Below, one piece after another: positions 41,598 through 49,811 of a DNA stretch of 64,000 nucleotides. A program made the translations under genes and the position numbers. Numbering within the stretch: the stretch's first letter is position 1; each line of letters opens with the position of its first letter. The DNA comes from Paenibacillus_Z sp042653205 (lineage in GTDB: Bacteria; Bacillota; Bacilli; Paenibacillales; Paenibacillaceae): the NCBI RefSeq assembly GCF_042653205.1, contig NZ_JBHSHY010000010.1, positions 1 through 64,000 on the forward strand, in the 5' to 3' direction. The notes beneath the pieces were generated by a model, which was given only the letters and a program-made list of their open reading frames with translations, did no database searches and was not told the origin of the DNA.

Positions 41598-42900
41598 CCG
41601 CTGCCGCATGCTGCGGGCGCTGAAGGCGCAAGGCCGGCAGCGCTGCGCCATGGCGACGGTGATCGCGGTGGAGGGCTCGGCCTATCGGCACGCAGGCGCC
41701 AAAATGCTGATCGCCGAGGACGGGACCGCGCACGGCGTCATCAGCGCGGGCTGCCTGGAGGAGGATCTGCGGCACCGCGCCGTGGAGGTCATGGCCGCCG
41801 GCCGGCCGCTGTCGCTGACGTACGACCTGCGCGCGGAGGACGATCTGTCCTGGGGCCGCGGAGCGGGCTGCAACGGGCGCGTCACCGTCTATGTCGAGCC
41901 GTGCGCCTGGACGGACGGGGCCGAAGGCGGCGGGGCGTCCGTCTGGGCACGCGCGGCGGCATGCCTGGAGCGGGGCGCGCAGGTCGTGCATGCGCGGCGG
42001 CTGCGCGGCGGGGGCGAGGCGATCGGCGCGGGGGACGAGGCGAGCGGGACGGGACCGCGGCCGAGGCCCGAGGCGCCGCCGCGGCCGGAGGAAGGGAGCA
42101 GGTGGGCGGGCCGCCAAGGCGGGGGCGAGGCGGCTCTACTCCCGGAGGACGAACACGGGCGGGAAGACCGCCGCGGCGGTGCTGGCGAGGCCGAGGCGGC
42201 TGTGCAGCCGGAGCGCGCGGGTTACCGCGATGACGGGGGAGATTCTTGGCGCGGCGGGGAGCGGGACGATGGGCCTGGGTTGTTCTACGCGGAGGACGGC
42301 GAGATGTTCGGACGCGCGGCGGGGCTGGAGGCGCCGGACGGCTGGCTGCTTGCGGCGCTCGACCGGTTCCTTGCGCGCGGCGCGGCGATCGGGACCGTGC
42401 CGCTGCCCGCGGGCGAAGGGATGCTGCTGCTCGAGCTCTACCGGCCGCCGGAGCGGCTGATCGTCTTCGGCGCGGGGCCCGATACCGAGCCGCTGGTCCG
42501 GCTCGCGGCGGCGGCGGACTTCGCCGTCACGGTCGTCGATCCGCGCGAGGCGAGGTGCAGCGCGGCGCATTATCCTGACGCGCGGCTCGTCGCCCTGCAC
42601 CCGGAGACGTACCTCGCGCGGCATCCGATTCCCGCGGACGCTTTCGTGCTCGTCATGACGCACGGCTTCGCGCAGGACCGGGAGATCGTGCGGCGGCTGA
42701 TGGCGGCGCCGCCCCGCTACGCCGGCGTCCTGGGCGCGCGGGGCCGGACGGAGCGGCTGGTCGCGCCTGATCCCGTGCCGGGCTGGCTGCGCGCGCCGGT
42801 CGGCGCGGACATCGGCGCCGAGGGGCCGGAGGAGATCGCCGTCAGCATCGTCGCGGAGCTGATCGGGCACCGGAGCGGCCGGCGCCGGAGGCGGACATGA
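41575..42900 (+). CDS. XdhC/CoxI-family molybdenum hydroxylase maturation protein with a low-complexity insertion
   Basis: 441 residues. The N-terminal XdhC_CoxI domain (ATVIAVEGSAYRHAGAKMLI, GVISAGCLEEDL, GAGCNGRVTVYVEP) and the C-terminal Rossmann XdhC_C domain (LIVFGAGPDTEPLVRLAAAA, VVDPREARCSAAHYP, YAGVLGARGRTERL) are intact. Between them (~120-235) lies a long Gly/Arg/Glu/Pro-rich segment, unlike the usual short linker. These proteins bind the cofactor and promote its sulfuration and insertion into the large subunit. It overlaps the FeS gene by 23 nt; ATG 41575 lacks a strong binding site, and GTG 41590 is an alternative. Confidence 0.88.
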   Translation: MRCSVVNDRCRMLRALKAQGRQRCAMATVIAVEGSAYRHAGAKMLIAEDGTAHGVISAGCLEEDLRHRAVEVMAAGRPLSLTYDLRAEDDLSWGRGAGCNGRVTVYVEPCAWTDGAEGGGASVWARAAACLERGAQVVHARRLRGGGEAIGAGDEASGTGPRPRPEAPPRPEEGSRWAGRQGGGEAALLPEDEHGREDRRGGAGEAEAAVQPERAGYRDDGGDSWRGGERDDGPGLFYAEDGEMFGRAAGLEAPDGWLLAALDRFLARGAAIGTVPLPAGEGMLLLELYRPPERLIVFGAGPDTEPLVRLAAAADFAVTVVDPREARCSAAHYPDARLVALHPETYLARHPIPADAFVLVMTHGFAQDREIVRRLMAAPPRYAGVLGARGRTERLVAPDPVPGWLRAPVGADIGAEGPEEIAVSIVAELIGHRSGRRRRRT

Positions 42901-43526
42901 GCCGGGTCGGCGCCGTGATTCTCGCGGCCGGCATGTCGACGCGGATGGGGCGGTTCAAGCCGCTTGTTCCCTTGGCCGGCAAGCCATTGTTCCGCTACGC
43001 GGCGGAGACCGCGCTCGCGGCGGGGCTGTCCCCGGTCGTCCTGGTCGGAGGCCACCGCGTGCGGGAGCTTGCCGCGGCGGCGGCTCCGTTCGGCGCGCGG
43101 CTCGTGATCGCCGAAAACCCGGCGTACCAGACGGGGATGGCATCCTCGCTGCGGACCGGCATCGCGGCGCCGGCGGACCGGACGGACGCGGCGCTCGTGT
43201 TTCTGGCCGACCAGCCGCTCGTCCCGCGCGCCGTCGTGGACGCGCTGCTGCGTGAGTACGGCCGCGGCCGCGGCGAGGGCGTCCGCATCGTGCGGCCCGC
43301 CTACGCCGGCGCGCCGGGCCATCCCGTGCTGTTCGACGCCGGGCTGTACGCGGAGTTCGCGGCGTTGAGCGGCGACGAGGGCGGCAAGTCCATCCTCGCC
43401 CGGCACCGCGCCGCGCTGCGGATCCTCCCGTTCGGCGACGCGGCATGGGGGCTGGACGCCGACACGCCCGAGGGACTGTCGGAGCTGGAGGCGCGATTGG
43501 CGCGGGAACCAGGCGGACCGGGGTGA
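42897..43526 (+). CDS. MocA-like molybdenum cofactor nucleotidyltransferase
   Basis: 209 residues with the nucleotidyltransferase N terminus VGAVILAAGMSTRMGRFKPL, the VFLADQPLVP strand with its metal-binding Asp, and the family PGHPVLFD motif. MocA-type enzymes turn molybdopterin into its cytosine dinucleotide form for xanthine dehydrogenase-type enzymes; MobA (GMP) is the other option. Its start overlaps the XdhC-like stop (ATGA). Last gene of the operon. Confidence 0.88.
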   Translation: MSRVGAVILAAGMSTRMGRFKPLVPLAGKPLFRYAAETALAAGLSPVVLVGGHRVRELAAAAAPFGARLVIAENPAYQTGMASSLRTGIAAPADRTDAALVFLADQPLVPRAVVDALLREYGRGRGEGVRIVRPAYAGAPGHPVLFDAGLYAEFAALSGDEGGKSILARHRAALRILPFGDAAWGLDADTPEGLSELEARLAREPGGPG

Positions 43527-43830
43527 GGGCATGCGGCCGGGCGCACGAGCGACGTGCGCCACGCTTGCTGGTTGAGGCGCGCCGCAGGTCGGCGTGCGCC
43601 CGCGGCGCTTGCCGACCGGTTGCAGCGGCGGGGAGGCCGTTGCCCGCTTGCCGTACGGGCGGGCAGCTCCTGCCGCCCCGCCCGCCGCCGTCCTGCCGTC
43701 TGGACAAGCTTTTGCCGCCAAGCGCCGAAATGCTGCTTTTCCGCATTCCCGGCGGTCTGCAAAATCGTGGAAGTTTATGGAAATATCTCTTATGATAGAT
43801 TCATATCCTAAACGATACGGGGGTGGGGAT
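43527..43830. other. Intergenic gap, no gene seen
   Basis: GC-rich at first, AT-richer after 43730, with a candidate -10 TATGAT at about 43792-43797 for the following genes. No terminator with a T run is recognisable after the molybdenum operon. Confidence 0.5.
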
Positions 43831-44943
43831 ATGGGTTTGCCGCTTCTGCTGCTGGCGGCTCTGCTGGCGTGCGCTTGCGCCGCGGGCTTGGTCTTGTTTC
43901 GCGCGAATACGATTCCCTCCGCCCTTCCTTCGGACGCGCCGGCAGGCGGCAGGCTGTCCGTCGTCATCCCGGCGCGCAACGAGGCGCGCAATCTGCCTCG
44001 CCTATTGGGCTCGCTGCGGGCGCAGACGCTCCGGCCGTTCGAGGTCATCGTCGTGGACGACGGATCGGAGGACGAGACGCGGGCCGTCGCGGAGGGCTTC
44101 GGTGTTACCGTCGTTGCCGGCACGCCGCCGCCCCCGGGCTGGACGGGCAAAAACTGGGCCGTCTGGAACGGCTACCAACGTACGTCCGGCGAGCTGATTG
44201 CCTTCCTCGACGCGGACGTGCGGCTCGCGCCGGGGGCGCTGGCTGCGCTGCTCGCGGCGCGGGCGAAGACGGGGGGCGTCGTCTCCGTCGTGCCGTTCCA
44301 CCAGACGGAGCGGTTTTACGAACGGCTGGCGCTCGTCGCGAACATCCTGGGGCTGTTCGCGTTCACATCCCCGTTCGAGCGGACCAACCCGAAGAAGGGG
44401 CTATACGGGTCGTGCATCCTGACGGCGCGGGACGATTACGAACGGGCGCAGGGCCATGAGGCGATCAAATCCGAGCTGCTGGACGACCTGAACCTAGGCG
44501 CCAAATTCACGGAGGCCGGCATTCCGGTGACGAATTTTATCGGCCGCGGCACGGTGTCCTTCCGCATGTACCCCGGCGGCATCCGCAGCGAGATCGAAGG
44601 CTTCAGCAAAGGCGCGGTGCTCAGCACGGGCAAACTGAACGGGCGGACGATCGCGCTCGTGGCCGCGTGGCTCGTCGGGCTGATCGCGGCGGAGGCGGCG
44701 CCATTCCTGCTCGGCACCTCCTGGGCTTGGCCGTTCGTCGCCGCCTACGCGCTCTATACGGCGCAGATTTATTATTTCGTGCGCTATACGGGCCGCTTCG
44801 GCCGGTGGCTGCCGGCGGTTCACCTGCTGAGCACCGCGTTTTTCCTGTATGTGATGGCATACTCGGCGTACCAGGTCGTCTTCCTGGGGCATGTCGCATG
44901 GAAGGGAAGGCGCATCGAGGTGGGAGGCCGGGAAAATCGATGA
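43831..44943 (+). CDS. Membrane glycosyltransferase family 2 (CrtQ-like)
   Basis: 370 residues. N-terminal helix (GLPLLLLAALLACACAAGLV), GT-A domain with RLSVVIPARNEARNLPRLLG, VIVVDDGSEDETRAVAE and the DxD at FLDADVRLAPG, then two to four C-terminal helices (~275-350). Motifs GWTGKNWAVWNG and FERTNPKKGLYGSCILTARD resemble CrtQ-type enzymes that glycosylate carotenoid acids, but no carotenoid genes are in the window, so another lipid acceptor is possible. ATG 43831 follows GGGGGTGG; earlier in-frame ATGs lack one. The next gene starts by ATGA overlap. Confidence 0.85.
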   Translation: MGLPLLLLAALLACACAAGLVLFRANTIPSALPSDAPAGGRLSVVIPARNEARNLPRLLGSLRAQTLRPFEVIVVDDGSEDETRAVAEGFGVTVVAGTPPPPGWTGKNWAVWNGYQRTSGELIAFLDADVRLAPGALAALLAARAKTGGVVSVVPFHQTERFYERLALVANILGLFAFTSPFERTNPKKGLYGSCILTARDDYERAQGHEAIKSELLDDLNLGAKFTEAGIPVTNFIGRGTVSFRMYPGGIRSEIEGFSKGAVLSTGKLNGRTIALVAAWLVGLIAAEAAPFLLGTSWAWPFVAAYALYTAQIYYFVRYTGRFGRWLPAVHLLSTAFFLYVMAYSAYQVVFLGHVAWKGRRIEVGGRENR

Positions 44944-45557
44944 TCATCGTGTGGACGGTTCTGTCTTTTCTCTGCGGTTCCCTGATGTTCTCCTACTGGC
45001 TCGGCCTACTGGCGAACCATAACTTGCGCGACGTCGGCGACGGCAATCCGGGCGCGATCAATTTGTGGCAAGCGGCGGGCTATTCGTACGGGCTGGCCGG
45101 CATCGCGCTGGATTTTGCGAAAGGCTGGGCGCCGCTCTTCGCGCTCGCCGCGACGGGCGCGTTGGACGGGTATGGCCTCGTGCCCCCCGCCGCCGCCGCG
45201 ATTCTCGGGCATATGTTCTCCCCGTTCCTGCGCGGGCGGGGCGGCAAAGCAATCGCCGTGACGTTCGGGGTATGGAGCGGGCTGACGGGCTTCGCCGCCT
45301 CGCTCGCTTATGCCGTCATTTTGGCGGCGCTGCTGGCCGGCTCCCGGCTGTTCACGCGGGGCAAGCCGACCTCCTCGGCGGCGGACGGCTTTCAGGTCGT
45401 GGCCGGCATGCTGCTGCTGACGGGCTATCTGGCCGTCGCCGGCTATCCGGGCGCGACGGTGCTGTTCGGGCTCGTCAGCTTCGGGCTGCTCGCGTACGCC
45501 CACCGGCGGGAGCTGCGGCGGTTCTTCGCGCAGGTGCAGGACAGCCGGGGACGATAG
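44940..45557 (+). CDS. PlsY-like glycerol-3-phosphate acyltransferase family protein
   Basis: 205-residue membrane protein with the PlsY motif block 1 SYWLGLLANHNLRDVGDGNP followed by GAINLW, block GHMFSPFLRGRGGKAIAVTFG, and about five hydrophobic helices. PlsY moves acyl groups from acyl phosphate to glycerol 3-phosphate. The ATGA coupling to a glycosyltransferase suggests a dedicated paralogue that acylates a glycolipid or glycosylated terpenoid rather than the housekeeping enzyme; this is inference. Housekeeping plsY is usually near parC/parE, not here. Confidence 0.85.
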   Translation: MIIVWTVLSFLCGSLMFSYWLGLLANHNLRDVGDGNPGAINLWQAAGYSYGLAGIALDFAKGWAPLFALAATGALDGYGLVPPAAAAILGHMFSPFLRGRGGKAIAVTFGVWSGLTGFAASLAYAVILAALLAGSRLFTRGKPTSSAADGFQVVAGMLLLTGYLAVAGYPGATVLFGLVSFGLLAYAHRRELRRFFAQVQDSRGR

Positions 45558-45797
45558 CCTGGCGCGTGACGCGTTGGGGGCGGCGGTTTTGGGCGCGGGG
45601 GGGCGCCGGTGCGGTTGAGTGTGCGGCGCATGGCACGCGAGGAAGGTTGTTCGTTCGCTCGCTAGGTCAGGCGAGGTACACTCCGGCGCCGCTGTGGGCC
45701 AGGCATTGCCGCGGGGATGCGCCTTCGCAGCCAGACAAGCTAGCCACGCGGACAGGAAAGCCGTTAATGGCGCGAAAGGCTTCATTTTCGGCGCTTC

Positions 45798-45818
45798 GCG
45801 GCCACAGGAGCCGCTATT
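45798..45818 (-). repeat. 21-nt intergenic repeat, copy 1 (inverted)
   Basis: Minus strand reads AATAGCGGCTCCTGTGGCCG C; consensus of the three copies is AATAGCGG-NNNN-TGTG-K-CCGC. Confidence 0.6.
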
Positions 45819-45855
45819 GGGCCGGATCGAGGGGAAATCGGCGGTTTGGCACCCG

Positions 45856-45876
45856 AATAGCGGAACGTGTGGCCGC
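45856..45876 (+). repeat. 21-nt intergenic repeat, copy 2
   Basis: AATAGCGGAACGTGTGGCCG C, matching copy 1 except in the variable four-base centre. Flanked by GAAAATCGCCG-type sequence shared with copy 3's upstream side. Confidence 0.6.
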
Positions 45877-45905
45877 CTAATCGCGAAAATCGCCGTTTTC
45901 GGCGA

Positions 45906-45926
45906 AATAGCGGCATCTGTGTCCGC
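45906..45926 (+). repeat. 21-nt intergenic repeat, copy 3
   Basis: AATAGCGGCATCTGTGTCCG C, 50 nt after copy 2 in the same orientation. Confidence 0.6.
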
Positions 45927-46115
45927 CAAACTAGCGGGCTGGCTCTTGTTGCCGAGGACAGCCGCAGCCGTCTCCGTTGCAGGCGGCCCCGAAACCATCC
46001 CCGAGAAGCCCGGTCAGCACAGGCCGGGCTTTCGCGCGGCGTGGCATCGTTCACGCCATGAATAATCAACGTCGTAACATAGCTGGCGATTCTGCCGAAC
46101 CGCGAGCCTTTCCCC

Positions 46116-46229
46116 TCAATGGCTGAATCCTTGCCCCGTCCGCAGCGCCGTGAACGCATAGATCTCGCGCATCATGCCCGCGACCTGCCGGCGGCCTGCC
46201 GGCATCATGCCGGCGACCGCGATCCTCAT
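46116..46229 (-). CDS. Possible 37-residue ORF coupled to the NagB-like gene
   Basis: The ATG overlaps the NagB-like stop codon (ATGA) and the frame runs 37 codons: MRIAVAGMMPAGRRQVAGMM then REIYAFTALRTGQGFSH. Position suggests translational coupling, but length is small and no family is recognised. It could be a genuine small protein or the remnant of a longer downstream gene. Confidence 0.3.
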   Translation of the reverse strand: MRIAVAGMMPAGRRQVAGMMREIYAFTALRTGQGFSH

Positions 46230-47026
46230 CGTGCCGGCTCCCCGGCTGCTTCGGAACGGCCCTCGCGGCGCGCGGCCGCTTCGGCTTCCGCCTGCAGATA
46301 GAGCGCCGCCGCGGCTTCGTCCAGCACGACCTCGACGTTCGGATGCAGCTGCAGCACGGTCGCCGGGCATTCGGTCGTGATCGGTCCGCGCAGCGCCCGG
46401 GCGACGATCCCGGCCTTCTCCTCGCCGACCGCCACGAGGACGATCCGGCGGGAGCGCATCACGGTGCCCCAGCCGAACGTCACGGCCGCCGTCGGCACGT
46501 CCTCCAGCCGGCCGCCGAACAGCGGCGCGTACAGCTGCCGGTTGACCTCCGCGATCGGCGTCACGAACGAACGCGCGGGCAGCGAGGCGGCCGGCTCGAT
46601 GAAGCAGAGGTGGCCGTTGATGCCGAGGCCGACGAGCTGATAGTCGATGCCGCCGTGCGCCTCGATGAACCGCTCCATGCGCTCGCACTCGTCCTCGGGG
46701 CGCTCCGCCATGCCGTCCGGGATGAAGCGGCGCTCCTCGGGATGGCGGATGTGGCCGAAGAAGTGGCGCTGCATATAGGCGTGGTAGCTTTCCTCGTGCT
46801 CGCGGGGGATCCCGATCTGCTCGTCAGGATTGACGAACCAGCAGGATGAGAAATCGGCGGCGCCCGCCTGCTCCCGCGCGATCAGTTCCCGGTAAATGCC
46901 GGTGCGCAGCGGGGTGTTCCCGGTCGTCCAGGCGATCAGGGCGTCCGGCTTCGCGGCGACGACCTCCGCGATGTCGTCGGCGATGCGGGCGCCGATCCGG
47001 TCAAGCGGCAAAACGCGAATGTTCAT
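46226..47026 (-). CDS. NagB-like glucosamine-6-phosphate deaminase family protein
   Basis: 266 residues. Family motifs in order: WTTGNTPLRTGIYRELI (normally TGSTP), CWFVNPDEQIGIPREHEESY (catalytic Asp in the NPDE block), VGLGINGHLCFIEPAASLPA (general-acid His in NGH). The isomerase/deaminase converts glucosamine 6-phosphate to fructose 6-phosphate plus ammonia in the standard case. The motif changes (TGNTP, NPDEQ, FIEPA in place of FNEPA) mark a divergent branch, so the substrate may be another amino sugar phosphate. Divergent from the zinc dehydrogenase at 47331 with ~300 bp between. Confidence 0.82.
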   Translation of the reverse strand: MNIRVLPLDRIGARIADDIAEVVAAKPDALIAWTTGNTPLRTGIYRELIAREQAGAADFSSCWFVNPDEQIGIPREHEESYHAYMQRHFFGHIRHPEERRFIPDGMAERPEDECERMERFIEAHGGIDYQLVGLGINGHLCFIEPAASLPARSFVTPIAEVNRQLYAPLFGGRLEDVPTAAVTFGWGTVMRSRRIVLVAVGEEKAGIVARALRGPITTECPATVLQLHPNVEVVLDEAAAALYLQAEAEAAARREGRSEAAGEPAR

Positions 47027-47330
47027 GTGAAGCAGCCTCCTTCAGGTAACGGGGGGAGCGGCAAACGCCCCAGGGACCCGTTTCATCCCATAAGTATGGC
47101 AAAGGGGATCGGAAAAGTCGATGAAAGGAACCGAATATTTGGTGTACGGATTTGACGTGCGGCCGTCCGCCTGGCGCGGGAGCAGGGGCATATGGACGGC
47201 TGCCGGTCCGCGGCGGCGCAGGCGGGATGCGGGACGTTTGGCGTGATAACGGACTGTTCGAATCCGCGCGCGGGCTTATAATGGAGATGTCGAAAGGACG
47301 AATAGGGTTGGCCGGGGAGGATACGGGAAT
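47027..47330. other. Divergent promoter region between NagB-like and dehydrogenase genes
   Basis: 304 bp without a gene. A good -10 box TATAAT at 47277-47282 points toward the dehydrogenase; its -35 is weak. Target region expected for the DeoR regulator at 49812, though no clear repeat was found. Confidence 0.4.
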
Positions 47331-48353
47331 ATGAAGACGAAAGCATGGTACGCCAAGGCGCCGTTTCAATTCGAGCTACGCGAGGGCGAGCTGGGGGCGA
47401 TCGGCGAGGACGAAGTGCTGATCCGCGTCAAAGCGTGCGGGATCTGCGGCACGGACATGACAAGCGTGAAGTCGGCCGCGGCCGACTGGGAGGCGATCGG
47501 GCACGAAATCGCGGGCGTCGTGGTCGAGAAGGGCGCGCGCGTCGGGCATGTCGGCGTCGGCGCGTCGGTGACGCTGGAGACGAGCACGTTTTGCCGGACG
47601 TGCGAATGGTGCCGGGACGGCCGGTACGACTTGTGCAACAAAGGGCCGAGCTTCTGGGGGCGCCGCTTCTCCATGGGCTTCGCCGAGTACGTCGTCGCGC
47701 CGAAGGAGGTCGTCGTGCCGTTCGAGGGGCTGTCCTTCGCGGTTGCGTCGCTCGTGGAGCCGCTCGGCGTGGCGGTCGACCTGACGGAGACGGTCGACAT
47801 CCGCATGGGCGAGGACGTGCTGGTGCTGGGCCTCGGGCCGATCGGCCTGATGGCGCTTCGTCTCGCGAAGCTGCGGGGCGCGCGCAAAATCTACGCGGCG
47901 GCCCGCTCCCACTCCGTTAAGCGCATCGAGACGGCGCTCGCGTTCGGGGCGGATGAGATCATCTACACGGACAAGACGCCGCTCGAGACGTACCCGTTCG
48001 AACGCGGCGGGGTGGACCGCGTGCTCGTCACGTCGCCGCCGCAGACGATCCCGCCCGCGTTCAAGGCGGCGCGGACGGGCGGCGTGATCGGCTACATCGG
48101 CATCGAATACGGCGCGGGCGCGAGCATCTCGTTCGACGCGAACGAATTCCACTTCAAGAAGCTGCAGCTGCGGGGTTCCCACGCGACGCCGGCGCTGTTC
48201 TTCCCGAAATGCATCGAGCTGTTGAAGTCGGGCGCCGTCGACGGCGACGCGCTCATCTCGCATACGTTCGCGTTGGACGAGTTTCCGGATGCGATGAAGG
48301 CGCTGCGCGACGACCGCGGGTCGGCCATCAAGATGGTCATGGTGAACGAGTAG
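47331..48353 (+). CDS. Zinc-dependent alcohol/polyol dehydrogenase (MDR family)
   Basis: 340 residues. Catalytic zinc block CGICGTDMTS with GHEIAGVVVEKG, structural zinc Cys set CRTCEWCRDGRYDLCN, and NAD-binding Rossmann motif VLVLGLGPIGLMALRLAK. This is the sorbitol/galactitol-1-phosphate/threonine dehydrogenase type. GGGGAGG lies 10 nt upstream of ATG 47331. Neighbours (NagB-like deaminase, aminotransferase remnant, DeoR regulator) suggest oxidation of a sugar alcohol or amino sugar derivative; exact substrate unknown. A terminator follows at once, so it is expressed alone. Confidence 0.9.
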   Translation: MKTKAWYAKAPFQFELREGELGAIGEDEVLIRVKACGICGTDMTSVKSAAADWEAIGHEIAGVVVEKGARVGHVGVGASVTLETSTFCRTCEWCRDGRYDLCNKGPSFWGRRFSMGFAEYVVAPKEVVVPFEGLSFAVASLVEPLGVAVDLTETVDIRMGEDVLVLGLGPIGLMALRLAKLRGARKIYAAARSHSVKRIETALAFGADEIIYTDKTPLETYPFERGGVDRVLVTSPPQTIPPAFKAARTGGVIGYIGIEYGAGASISFDANEFHFKKLQLRGSHATPALFFPKCIELLKSGAVDGDALISHTFALDEFPDAMKALRDDRGSAIKMVMVNE

Positions 48354-48379
48354 GGAGAGCAGCAACCCGAATGGCGAAG

Positions 48380-48408
48380 AGCCCGGCCGAGCAGGCCGGG
48401 CTTTTCGC
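48380..48408 (+). terminator. Intrinsic terminator of the dehydrogenase gene
   Basis: AGCCCGGCC / GGCCGGGCT 9-bp stem with GAGCA loop followed by TTTT. Confidence 0.85.
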
Positions 48409-48886
48409 CGTGCTTGGCGCACGGGGGAGGCGGCGTCAATCGCGCGGTCCGGCCGTTCCGGCGTTCCCGGGGCGCATCCCGGCGCCGACCCGAACGTTTA
48501 ACGGCATGAACCGCCCTCCTTTTGCTGAACGCGACTGCAGCCTGCGGCCGATAACCGAATACCGCGGCAGCGCACAGCCGACACCAAGCCGCCAAGCGGC
48601 ACGTGTCGGCTATTTATGTTGGATTTTGTTGATTTGGCGTAAAGGAGCCGACCTTCCCGTCTTCGCGGCCGACCGTCCCGGCAAGCGCAAGGCTTCGTGC
48701 CGCGCCGGCGCCGTGCAGCGAAGAGGCTTGCAAAACCAAGCACGGGAGCGGGGATTTGCGGCTGCGAGTTTAATATACTGTTAAATCTCCCGGATACGGT
48801 TGAATTGCAGGGGAGGCCAATGTATGCTGAATACAAACAACATAATCACAACTAAATACATTATAAAACCAATCGGAGGGACATTC
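48409..48886. other. Intergenic region upstream of the PHP/aminotransferase chimera
   Basis: No gene seen. An inverted repeat AGCCGACA / TGTCGGCT (about 48576-48611) and an AT-rich leader after 48770 with GGAGG at 48875 are the only visible features. The AT-rich part likely holds the promoter of the following locus. Confidence 0.45.
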
Positions 48887-49096
48887 GTGAGAGACATCAT
48901 TTTGATCGACCGCAACCAACCGGCGTACAAAGGCAATCTGCATCTGCATACCACGTGGTCGGACGGCCGGCTGCCGGCGGCGGAAGTCGTCGAAGCGTTC
49001 AAAGCGAAGGGCTATCATTTTATTTCGATCAGCGACCATGACGTGTACACCCGCACGGACGAATTCAATACGGCCGATTTCATCACGCTTCCGGGC
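48887..49096 (+). pseudogene. PHP-domain protein, N-terminal fragment fused to an aminotransferase remnant
   Basis: A GTG start at 48887 with CGGAGGGA upstream gives about 70 residues of an intact PHP phosphoesterase N terminus: YKGNLHLHTTWSDGRLPAAE and GYHFISISDHDVYTRTDEF, containing the metal-binding HLHTTWSDG and SDHD motifs. After LITLPG-like sequence (ITLPG, near 49094) the frame runs into unrelated Arg-rich sequence, because the DNA switches to a class III aminotransferase in another frame. The remaining ~200 residues of a PHP protein are absent. A deletion that joined two neighbouring genes explains it best. Confidence 0.75.
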
Positions 49097-49761
49097 ACTT
49101 CTCGTCGACGCCGGTCGTGCCGAGCGGCCGGTTCTGGGCGCGGGTCAAGGCGATGTGCGAGAAGTACGGAGCGCTCTTGATCTTCGACGAGATCATCGAG
49201 GGCTTCGGCCGCACGGGCCGCATGTTCGCCTGCGAGCACAGCGTCACGCCGGATGTGCTCGTCCTCGGCAAGTCGCTCGGCGGCGGGCTGCTGCCGTTCG
49301 CGGGCATCGTGACGCGCGAGGCGTACAACACGCTGCCGCATGTCTCGATCGGCCACTACACGCACGAGAAGAACGGGTTGTGCGCCGCGGCGGGGCTCGC
49401 GATGATCGAGTACGTCGAGAAGCACGATCTCGTGCGGCAGGCCGAGCGCGTCGGCGCGTTCGCGCTGGATTGGCTCGAAAGCCTGCGCGCGGGCTGTCCG
49501 CTCGTCAGCCACGTCAGCGGCAAGGGGCTGCATATCGGGATCGAGCTGGTGAAGGGCGTCGGCGCAAAGGAGAAGGCCGTGGCGGAAGCCGAGGCTGTCA
49601 TGTACAAGGCGATGGAGCGGGGCGTCGCTTTCAAGATCATCGAGGGCAACGTCATCACGCTGCGCCCGTCCCTGCTCATTACGGAGGACGAGATGCGCGG
49701 GGCGCTCGAAATCATCGGGCAATGCATCCGCGAAGCCGCGGACGGCTGCGGTTACGAATAA
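49093..49761 (+). pseudogene. Class III aminotransferase, C-terminal fragment
   Basis: From the junction at ~49093 a new frame reads GHFSSTPVVPSGRFWARVKA and YGALLIFDEIIEGFGRTGRM, with the PLP-binding Lys at VLVLGKSLGGG and IGHYTHEKNGLCAAAGLAMI, ending at the TAA 49759. This is the C-terminal half (~220 residues) of a ~430-residue PLP aminotransferase of the glutamate-1-semialdehyde/acetylornithine type. The N-terminal half that shapes the substrate and PLP-phosphate pocket is missing, and there is no start codon with a binding site, so it is a truncated pseudogene unless translated from an internal start. Confidence 0.8.
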
Positions 49762-49811
49762 CGGCGCAAATGGTATAATAGGCAATAAACAGATTCGAAG
49801 GGGAGAACGGC

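Larger units (their letters stand above)
45558..46115. other. Long intergenic region with dispersed 21-nt repeats
   Basis: No credible gene. Three copies of a 21-nt repeat lie at 45798-45818 (minus), 45856-45876 (plus) and 45906-45926 (plus), listed separately. A hairpin AAGCCCGG / CCGGGCTT at about 46013-46034 may act as terminator for the plus-strand genes. Confidence 0.6.

Noticed and set aside
45006..45998. Minus-strand frame of 330 codons covering part of the intergenic repeats
   Set aside because: Half of it is antisense to the PlsY-like gene; the rest is low-complexity; no ribosome binding site.
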